Assembly: GCA_044356825.1 (NCBI GenBank)
Contig: JBIKVM010000163.1
Span: forward strand, 1 to 6,639
Direction: 5' to 3'
Source of the DNA: JAUREX01 sp044356825
GTDB taxonomy: Bacteria; Pseudomonadota; Alphaproteobacteria; Rhodobacterales; Rhodobacteraceae
Length of the DNA stretch: 6,639 nucleotides
A program made the position numbers and the translations under genes. The notes beneath the pieces were generated by a model, which was given only the letters and a program-made list of their open reading frames with translations, did not search any database and was not told the origin of the DNA. Below are positions 1-6,050 of the stretch, piece after piece (position 1 is the first letter of the stretch; every line of letters begins with the position of its first letter).

Positions 1-213
1 CTCATAGACATCGCCGTTGGCGTAGCTGAGCGTCCCCGTCCCCTCGTATTTGCCATCTGCGTAGTTCCCCACATAGACATTGCCATTTGATGCCCTGTAA
101 GTGCCGCGACCATTGAAGGCGCCATCCTTGAAGTTGCCCTCATAGACATTGCCATTTGCCCACCTGTAGGTCCCATGCCCTTCGCGCTGGCCCTCGGAAA
201 ATTCACCGACGTA
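1..213 (-). repeat. MORN repeats (three complete, a fourth begun)
   Basis: Residues 318-340, 341-363 and 364-386 of the leftmost protein are consecutive 23-residue units of the form YxGxxxxGxxxGxGTYxxxNGxV, for example YEGNFKDGAFNGRGTYRASN. A fourth unit starts at residue 387 and is cut by the window edge. The period in DNA is 69 bp. An 18-nt stretch is identical between adjacent units (plus-strand 72-89 and 141-158), so the array may have expanded recently or be prone to slippage and recombination. Confidence 0.9.
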
Positions 214-1164
214 GACTTCGCCCGTTTTCCAGACGTATTCCCAGCGCCCCTCCCTCACCCGCTCGCGGCTGATCGTTCCGTCGGCACGCTTGACGTCGTT
301 CGTCACCCATTCCCCCCGGTTGTCCGGATCGCCCTCGATGGCGCGGAACTTGTCGCCGTTGCGGCAATAGTACCAGTCGTCCCAGGACGCCATCGCGCTG
401 TCTTGCTGGCACTGTGGCATTGGAAAATAGACGCCCTCGAAGAAATGCGCGCTGTAGGCACCCTCTTCGAACCTGAAGCCTGTCCATTCGGCGTTCGACC
501 GAAAGACTGCGATCGCTACACTTCGGATCTGCGTTGGACCGCCCTCGCCGAGCAGAGACGACTTTTCCGCAAAGCAGCCATCGAGCCGTCCTTCGACAGG
601 GCAGGGCGGGCTTTGCATGAGGGTGTCAAGATTGATGTCGCGCCGGATGTCTGCCGGCACGAGGTCCATCAGCGCCAGACCCTCGGCGCTCAACTGGCCA
701 TCCGGGACCACACCCACCGCTGGCGGCGCATCCGCCGCCGGTGGAGCAGCCGTCTCCGGGGACGCGCTGGCCGCGGGTGCCCCGGTCCCATCCGTTCCGC
801 AGGCCAGCTTGTAGGATTGCGCCATCGCGACATGATCGGGTCGCGCGGTGTTCCATGTCACGCGCTTGCCCGAGGCCGTGACCGCGGCTGTGCAGAGATC
901 CTGGATCGAGCACTTCCGCGCATCGGCCTCGCACTCGGAGATCGCCTCGACCGTCCCGCAATCCATCCCGAGCGTTTTCGCGAGATCGAGATAGGGGTTT
1001 TTTGCTTCGCTACGCCAGATGAGCCTGCCGCCCTGCGTTTCGGTCGCGGACTGGCACAACTCTGCCGGGGTGCACCGCTGCGGATCGCTGGCGCAGGTTT
1101 CCGTCTTGGCGGGCCCTGCCGCGGCCACGACGATCAGGAATGGCACGATCAGACGTAGAGTCAT
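1..1164 (-). CDS. Secreted MORN-repeat protein with duplicated Cys module (partial, C-terminus off window)
   Basis: The frame is open for 388 codons from ATG at 1164 to the window edge, so the C-terminus is missing. Residues 1-21 look like a Sec signal peptide (MTLRLIVPFLIVVAAAG, then cleavage near AKT), so the product is probably periplasmic or exported; there is no lipobox. Residues 24-70 and 78-123 are two copies of a module with cysteines at matching spacing (C24, C31, C37, C69 and C78, C85, C91, C122). Residues 124-155 are a Pro/Ala-rich linker. Residues about 160-315 match nothing I recognise and hold several further cysteines. From 318 on, 23-residue MORN repeats follow. The ATG is chosen because the hydrophobic signal starts there; the ribosome site (GGCGAG) is weak. 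MORN repeats usually serve binding or scaffolding roles; the actual function here is unknown. The gene is probably transcribed from its own promoter behind ureG. Confidence 0.85.
   Translation of the reverse strand, partial: MTLRLIVPFLIVVAAAGPAKTETCASDPQRCTPAELCQSATETQGGRLIWRSEAKNPYLDLAKTLGMDCGTVEAISECEADARKCSIQDLCTAAVTASGKRVTWNTARPDHVAMAQSYKLACGTDGTGAPAASASPETAAPPAADAPPAVGVVPDGQLSAEGLALMDLVPADIRRDINLDTLMQSPPCPVEGRLDGCFAEKSSLLGEGGPTQIRSVAIAVFRSNAEWTGFRFEEGAYSAHFFEGVYFPMPQCQQDSAMASWDDWYYCRNGDKFRAIEGDPDNRGEWVTNDVKRADGTISRERVREGRWEYVWKTGEVYVGEFSEGQREGHGTYRWANGNVYEGNFKDGAFNGRGTYRASNGNVYVGNYADGKYEGTGTLSYANGDVYE
796..1095 (-). repeat. Tandem duplication of a cysteine-patterned module in the MORN protein
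   Basis: Residues 24-70 and 78-123 align as C-x6-C-[TS]-x2-[ED]-L-C-x12-W-x17/18-C-G. Copy 1 contains CTPAELC, GGRLIW and DCG; copy 2 contains CSIQDLC, GKRVTW and ACG. Four cysteines and one tryptophan recur at nearly identical spacing, which suggests a small fold held by two disulphides per copy in an oxidising compartment. This agrees with the signal peptide. I believe similar Cys modules occur in other exported proteins of marine and Rhodobacter-like alphaproteobacteria, but that is recollection and was not checked. Confidence 0.75.
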
Positions 1165-1252
1165 GGCTGCTCGCCGATTCGGTGTTGAATGCCCGGGAAA
1201 GTCGCGATCCGGCCTCAACGATGGAACACGACCGGCGGGGACTTGCCGCATG

Positions 1253-1278
1253 GTCGAGCGCCGAATTGACCGCTCGAC
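1253..1278. promoter_or_regulatory. Perfect 8-bp inverted repeat, candidate operator or 5'-UTR hairpin
   Basis: GTCGAGCG and CGCTCGAC are perfect inverted copies separated by 10 nt (arms 1253-1260 and 1271-1278). On the minus strand the repeat begins just past the candidate -10 position, so it would cover the transcription start or leader of the MORN-protein gene. The arm length and spacing would suit a dimeric regulator; a leader RNA hairpin is the alternative. Confidence 0.4.
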
Positions 1279-1281
1279 GCG

Positions 1282-1310
1282 ACGGTCGGCCAACGACCCC
1301 TGACTGTCAA
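1282..1310 (-). promoter_or_regulatory. Candidate sigma-70-type promoter for the MORN-protein gene
   Basis: The minus strand carries a perfect -35 hexamer TTGACA (1310-1305), preceded by C as in many alphaproteobacterial promoters. Seventeen nt further lies GACCGT (1287-1282), a poor match to TATAAT. The site is about 120 nt upstream of the ATG at 1164 and behind the end of ureG, which is where a promoter for a separate unit would be expected. The -35 match is strong and the -10 is weak. Confidence 0.4.
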
Positions 1311-1330
1311 GCCCGCGGCGCGCGCCGGGC
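1311..1330. other. GC-rich imperfect hairpin between ureG and the MORN-protein gene
   Basis: GCCC and GGGC at the ends pair, then a 2-nt bulge, then GGC and GCC around a CGCG-type loop; the core GGCGCGCGCC is a palindrome. It directly abuts the TTGACA hexamer. There is no T-run on either side, so it is at best a weak terminator or a supercoiling-sensitive structure next to the promoter. Confidence 0.25.
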
Positions 1331-1378
1331 ACCCGATGTCCGTCACCGCGCCGCAGACGCGCTGTCCGGGATCATGAC

Positions 1379-1395
1379 GCCACCCCGGGGGCGGC
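1379..1395 (-). terminator. Possible weak terminator hairpin after ureG
   Basis: The transcript from ureG would fold GCCGCCCC against GGGGTGGC with one G-U pair and a very short loop, starting 8 nt after the ureG stop codon. It is the right place for the end of the urease operon, but no U-tract follows (the next bases are GTCATGATCCC), so intrinsic termination is doubtful. Rho-dependent termination or read-through are alternatives. Confidence 0.3.
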
Positions 1396-1403
1396 CCTTC
1401 CGC

Positions 1404-2024
1404 TCAGTCGGTTGACAGCCCGCCTTCGCGCAGGATGAAGGCCGCGACCTCCTCCACCCCCCGCCCGTGGCGGAGCTGCGCGAGCACATAGGGCCGCGCG
1501 CCCCGCGCCCGCTCGGTGTCGGACCGCAGGAGGTCGAGATCGACCCCGACATGGGGCGCAAGATCGGTCTTGTTGACGACGAGCAGATCCGACCGCGCCA
1601 CCCCCGGCCCCTTCTTGCGCGGGATGTCCTGCCCCGCGGCCGTGTCGATGACATAGATCGTGAGGTCGGCGAGCTCCGGGCTGAAGGTCGCGGCCAGATT
1701 GTCGCCGCCCGATTCGATCAGGATCAGCGCGAGGTCGGGGAATTGCCGCGAAAGGTCGGCGCAGGCCGCGAGGTTGATCGAGGCATCCTCGCGGATCGCG
1801 GTGTGCGGGCAGCCGCCCGTCTCGACCCCGCGGATGCGCTGGGCGGGCAGCACCTGCGCGCGCACGAGATAGTCGGCATCCTCACGGGTATAGATGTCGT
1901 TCGTCACCACCGCCATCGACAGGCGGGGGGCGAGGGCCGCGCAGAGCTTTTCGGTCAGCGTCGTCTTGCCCGCCCCGACGGGGCCGCCGATGCCGACGCG
2001 CAGGGGGCCGTGCGATGGGGTCAT
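1404..2024 (-). CDS. ureG: Urease accessory GTPase UreG
   Basis: This 206-residue SIMIBI-class GTPase supplies the energy for nickel delivery to apo-urease in the cytoplasm, acting with UreD, UreE and UreF. The P-loop GPVGAGKTT lies at residues 14-22. The nickel-binding CPH motif is at 72-74 (VETGGCPHTAIRED). ESGGDNLAATFSPELAD is at 104-120 and the base-specificity motif NKTD at 151-154. Length and motifs are typical of the family. The ATG overlaps the ureF stop as ATGA, which argues for translational coupling and fixes the start; the frame stays open further upstream, but only antisense or out-of-frame to ureF. It is the last gene of the operon, followed by about 240 nt without a gene. Confidence 0.97.
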   Translation of the reverse strand: MTPSHGPLRVGIGGPVGAGKTTLTEKLCAALAPRLSMAVVTNDIYTREDADYLVRAQVLPAQRIRGVETGGCPHTAIREDASINLAACADLSRQFPDLALILIESGGDNLAATFSPELADLTIYVIDTAAGQDIPRKKGPGVARSDLLVVNKTDLAPHVGVDLDLLRSDTERARGARPYVLAQLRHGRGVEEVAAFILREGGLSTD

Positions 2025-2671
2025 GAGCGGAAGATCCTCACCTCGAGCGTTTCGTGATCCATCTGCGCCATGTCGGCGCCGGGTGTCGAGGTGGCGATGT
2101 CGGCGAGCGCCGCCCCGGCCGCCCAAGCCCCCTGCCGCAGGATCGCGGGCGCGAGATCGCCGAGGATCGCCTGCCCCTCGGCCGCGCCGAGCGGCAGGAA
2201 GCGCACCGCCGCGCCCACGATCTGCGCCGCGAGGGCATGGAGCCAGAACGCCGCCACCGTCTCTGTCGTCACCGCAAGTGGCGCGCTCGCCCAGCCGACG
2301 GCGACCGGATAGGGCAGGGGCAGGGGCGCGGCGCGCCCCGTGATGCGCGCGATGCGGGCGAGGAAGGCCGCGCCCGTCTCCTCGGCCTCGACCAGCCGCT
2401 CGGCCGAGACGGCATAGGCCCGCGACAGGTCGGCGAGATGCCCAAGCTCCGCCCCCGGCTGGCGTGCGTGCGCGAGCAGCACCGCATCGACCCGCCCCGC
2501 CCCGTCGCAGATCGCGGCCCGGGCCCAGCCCGCCACCCCGGCGCCGTCGCGCACGAGGCCGCGCGCGATCGCCGTCTCGAGCCCCTGCGAAAAGGCGAAC
2601 CCCCCGACCGGAAAGGCCGGCGACAGCCACTGGTGCAGATGCAGGAGGTCCGCCTCGGGGTCGGCCGTCAT
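2021..2671 (-). CDS. ureF: Urease accessory protein UreF
   Basis: The product has 216 residues and is all-helical, as in the UreF family. UreF joins UreD and UreG in the activation complex and controls UreG GTPase activity and nickel passage. The family hallmark is near the N-terminus: LHQWLSPAFPVGGFAFSQGL (residues 12-31). Other family-like stretches are SRAYAVSAERLVEAEETGAAF in the middle, of which the AERLVEAEETGAAF part is helical, and the closing QMDHETLEVRIFRS, with the DHE and the FRS ending seen in many UreF proteins. The ATG overlaps the ureE stop (ATGA) and its own stop overlaps the ureG start (ATGA), so E-F-G are probably translated in a coupled way. A longer open frame upstream (to 2875) is a shadow of ureE. 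Confidence 0.95.
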   Translation of the reverse strand: MTADPEADLLHLHQWLSPAFPVGGFAFSQGLETAIARGLVRDGAGVAGWARAAICDGAGRVDAVLLAHARQPGAELGHLADLSRAYAVSAERLVEAEETGAAFLARIARITGRAAPLPLPYPVAVGWASAPLAVTTETVAAFWLHALAAQIVGAAVRFLPLGAAEGQAILGDLAPAILRQGAWAAGAALADIATSTPGADMAQMDHETLEVRIFRS

Positions 2672-3171
2672 GCGTCCGCGCCGTGGTCGTGGCCGTGGTG
2701 GTCGTGGTGGTCGCCCTCGTGGTGGTGGTGGCCGAGCGTGCGGCCGTGGCCATAGGCGCCGCCCTCGGGGGTGAAGGGCGCCTCGGCCGCAATGAGCGTC
2801 GCCCCGAGCCGCAGGAGCATCGCCTCGAGCACATGGTCGCGCCGGATCATCAGATGCGCCGGCCCGATCGCGCACGGCGTGTGGCGGTTCCCGATGTGCC
2901 AGGCAAGCCGCGCCAGATCGCCCGAGACGATGACGACCGCCTCGGCCGCCGCCACCACCCGCACCCGCCCCCCATCCGCAAGCACGAGCGCCGCGCCATC
3001 CTCGAGGCTGACCGTCTGCGGCAGATCGACCAGCACCGAGGCGCCCGAGGCCGTCACCAGCCGCTTGCGCCGCACGAAGCGCCCCTCGTAGTCGAGCACG
3101 ACCGTATCGGCGACGGGCCCCGACCAGCTGCCGGGGGGCAGGACGGCGCGGGCGGGTGCAAGGTCGGTCAT
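2668..3171 (-). CDS. ureE: Urease nickel metallochaperone UreE with His-rich tail
   Basis: This 167-residue protein binds nickel and hands it to UreG. The N-terminal half (about 1-75) is the beta-rich UreE domain, with LDYEGRFVRRKRL. The C-terminal metallochaperone domain has WHIGNRHTPC (91-100), whose His97 matches the dimer-interface nickel ligand of Klebsiella UreE (His96 there), and RRDHVLEAML (110-119). The tail from residue 142 to 163 has 11 histidines mixed with Asp, Glu and Gly (GHHHHEGDHHDHHGHDHG), a likely nickel store or buffer. The ATG follows the ureC stop by 10 nt with GGGG as ribosome site. The end overlaps ureF by ATGA. The length is usual for a UreE that carries a tail. Confidence 0.96.
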   Translation of the reverse strand: MTDLAPARAVLPPGSWSGPVADTVVLDYEGRFVRRKRLVTASGASVLVDLPQTVSLEDGAALVLADGGRVRVVAAAEAVVIVSGDLARLAWHIGNRHTPCAIGPAHLMIRRDHVLEAMLLRLGATLIAAEAPFTPEGGAYGHGRTLGHHHHEGDHHDHHGHDHGADA

Positions 3172-3181
3172 GGCGGCCCCT

Positions 3182-4888
<1,707 letters not shown>

Positions 4889-4922
4889 CAGGCCGCCCCC
4901 CCGCGCAGGGTGACGGCGCGGA

Positions 4923-5141
4923 TCAGCCCTTGGCGCGGCGTGCGGCGCGCGGCGCCGAGACGAGGTTGGCGGGCTGCCCCGCCGCGGCGGGGGCGCCCTT
5001 GGGCGGCGCGATCACCGTCGCAAAGGGGCCGAAGCGGCGCATGCATTCGATCATGCCCATCGTCGCGACAAGTTGGGCTTCGAAGACCTTGCCATAGAAG
5101 GCGATCATGGATTTCGTGAAGGCGAGGGAGTGCGGGGGCAT
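4923..5141 (-). CDS. Uncharacterised 72-residue protein between ureB and ureC (orf72)
   Basis: I do not recognise this small protein. It starts at ATG 5141 with a good ribosome site GGAGA 7 nt upstream. Residues 5-42 look like one or two amphipathic helices rich in Met and Phe (for example KSMIAFYGKVFEAQLVATMG). Residues about 45-72 are Ala/Pro-rich and end in the basic stretch RAARRAKG. Helices plus an Ala/Pro/basic tail vaguely recall phasin-type or coiled scaffold proteins; this is only a resemblance. The position between beta and alpha subunit genes and the tight distance to ureC suggest co-translation with urease. The competing frame on the same strand (from ATG 5259 to 4888) gives an extremely Arg-rich product and is judged a shadow. 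It lacks a signal peptide and is probably cytoplasmic. Confidence 0.7.
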   Translation of the reverse strand: MPPHSLAFTKSMIAFYGKVFEAQLVATMGMIECMRRFGPFATVIAPPKGAPAAAGQPANLVSAPRAARRAKG

Positions 5142-5148
5142 CGCGACG

Positions 5149-5153
5149 TCTCC
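5149..5153 (-). promoter_or_regulatory. Ribosome binding site GGAGA of orf72
   Basis: GGAGA lies 7 nt before ATG 5141. It is the main argument for choosing this start and this frame over the overlapping Arg-rich frame in the same interval. Confidence 0.65.
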
Positions 5154-5184
5154 GGGCGAAATGTGAAGCTGTAAGTCGGCGTAT

Positions 5185-5206
5185 GGGGCGCAGATGGGAG
5201 CGCCCC
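5185..5206. other. Perfect 7-bp GC-rich stem-loop inside the urease operon
   Basis: GGGGCGC and GCGCCCC pair perfectly around an 8-nt loop (arms 5185-5191 and 5200-5206). It lies in the only sizeable gap of the operon, between the ureB stop and the orf72 start, about 45 nt before that start. No U-run follows on the coding strand, so it is more likely an RNA-stability or processing element, or a partial attenuator, than a full terminator. Confidence 0.5.
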
Positions 5207-5251
5207 CGCTTGGCGGCAATGCGACCTTTCCGCGCGGCCTCCACTTTTCCG

Positions 5252-5563
5252 TCAGACATCGAGCACACCCCCCACCGCGTTGCGAAACCCCTGCACGACG
5301 CGCGCCCCCCCATAGGCCACGAGGCGCACCCGCCGCGTCTGGCCGGGCTCGAAGCGCACCGCCGTGCCCGCGGGGATATCGAGCCGCATCCCCCGCGCCG
5401 CCGCCCGGTCGAAGATCAGGCCCGGGTTCGTCTCGGCGAAGTGATAGTGGCTGCCGACCTGCACTGGCCGGTCGCCGCTGTTGGCGACCTCGATCTCGCA
5501 GACCGCCCGCCCGGTGTTCAGCACGATCTCGCCCTCGGCCGGGAATACCTCTCCCGGTATCAT
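5252..5563 (-). CDS. ureB: Urease subunit beta UreB
   Basis: The 103-residue beta subunit is a structural part of the urease trimer-of-trimers. It begins MIPGEVFPAEGEIVLNTGR, very typical of UreB. Other family stretches are VANSGDRPVQVGSHYHFAET (residues 27-46), RGMRLDIPAGTAVRFEPG (57-74, RG-x-RLDIPAG being diagnostic) and the C-terminal part VAYGGARVVQGFRNAVGG (82-99). The length is usual. The ATG at 5563 overlaps the stop of orf58 as ATGA, which supports this start; the open frame further upstream (to 5761) is a shadow running through orf58. About 110 nt separate it from orf72. Confidence 0.97.
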   Translation of the reverse strand: MIPGEVFPAEGEIVLNTGRAVCEIEVANSGDRPVQVGSHYHFAETNPGLIFDRAAARGMRLDIPAGTAVRFEPGQTRRVRLVAYGGARVVQGFRNAVGGVLDV

Positions 5564-5736
5564 CGCCGCCCCCGTAGCCACAGGAACCCGACCGCCCCCG
5601 CGAGCGCGAGGAGGGCGAGGCCGAACCACACCCCCTCGATCCCGTGCGGGTGGTGGTGGGGCCCCTCGTGCCCGAGGGCGGGCAGGGGCAGAAGCGCGAG
5701 GGCGGCGGCAAGGGCGCGCATGGGGCGGATCCTCAT
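5560..5736 (-). CDS. Small His-rich single-span membrane protein between ureA and ureB (orf58)
   Basis: A 58-residue frame joins ureA and ureB by ATGA overlaps at both ends, which is strong evidence that it is a real, coupled gene. Residues 1-22 look like a signal peptide (MRIRPMRALAAALALLPLPA, then cleavage after ALG or nearby). The predicted mature protein starts HEGPHHHPHG (23-32, five His in ten residues), followed by a hydrophobic helix at about 34-54 and a basic end RGRR. The topology would put the His-rich segment in the periplasm, with a C-terminal anchor. HupE/UreJ nickel permeases also begin with a signal peptide followed by a His-containing start, but they have several further helices that are absent here. 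A role in nickel capture is therefore inference from His content and context only. If the signal is not cleaved, it would be a two-helix hairpin. Confidence 0.75.
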   Translation of the reverse strand: MRIRPMRALAAALALLPLPALGHEGPHHHPHGIEGVWFGLALLALAGAVGFLWLRGRR

Positions 5737-6035
5737 CTGATCGGGTGGTGGACGGTGACAAGCTTGGTGCCGTCGGGAAAGGTCGCCTCGATCTGCACCG
5801 CCTCGATCATCTCGGGGATGCCGGGCATGCACTGATCGGCCCGCACGACCTCGGCGCCCGCTGCCATGAGGTCGGCGACCGAGCGACCGTCGCGCGCGCC
5901 CTCGACCACGAAATCGGTGATGAGGGCGATGGCCTCGGGATGGTTGAGCTTCACCCCCCGCGCCAGCCGCCCGCGCGCGACCATCGCCGCAAGGCTGATG
6001 AGCAGCTTGTCCTTTTCGCGGGGCGTGAGGTTCAT
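5733..6035 (-). CDS. ureA: Urease subunit gamma UreA
   Basis: This is the 100-residue gamma subunit, the smallest structural chain of urease. It begins MNLTPREKDKLLISLAAMVA, typical of the family. LARGVKLNHPEAIALITDF (residues 24-42), EGARDGRSVADLMAAG (45-60) and MPGIPEMIEAVQIEATFPDG (70-89) are the conserved blocks, and it ends TVHHPIR. The length is usual. A good ribosome site GGAG lies 6 nt before the ATG. It starts 15 nt after the ureD stop, and its own stop overlaps the start of orf58 as ATGA. Unlike some urease operons it is not fused to ureB. Confidence 0.98.
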   Translation of the reverse strand: MNLTPREKDKLLISLAAMVARGRLARGVKLNHPEAIALITDFVVEGARDGRSVADLMAAGAEVVRADQCMPGIPEMIEAVQIEATFPDGTKLVTVHHPIR

Positions 6036-6041
6036 GGGGGG

Positions 6042-6045
6042 CTCC
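6042..6045 (-). promoter_or_regulatory. Ribosome binding site GGAG of ureA
   Basis: GGAG is placed 6 nt before ATG 6035 in the short ureD-ureA gap. Together with the conserved N-terminus of UreA it fixes the start. Confidence 0.7.
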
Positions 6046-6050
6046 GGTCT

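Noticed and set aside
175..1158. 327-codon plus-strand frame at the left end
   Set aside because: It is opposite the MORN-repeat protein, whose signal peptide, Cys duplication and MORN periodicity prove the minus strand. The plus frame shows no domain.
1379..1395. A confident rho-independent terminator after ureG
   Set aside because: The hairpin exists, but no U-tract follows, so it is listed only as a possible weak terminator.
1404..2834. 476-codon version of ureG with a long N-terminal extension
   Set aside because: The extension is the out-of-frame reading of ureF and ureE. The conserved UreG start and the ATGA overlap lie at 2024.
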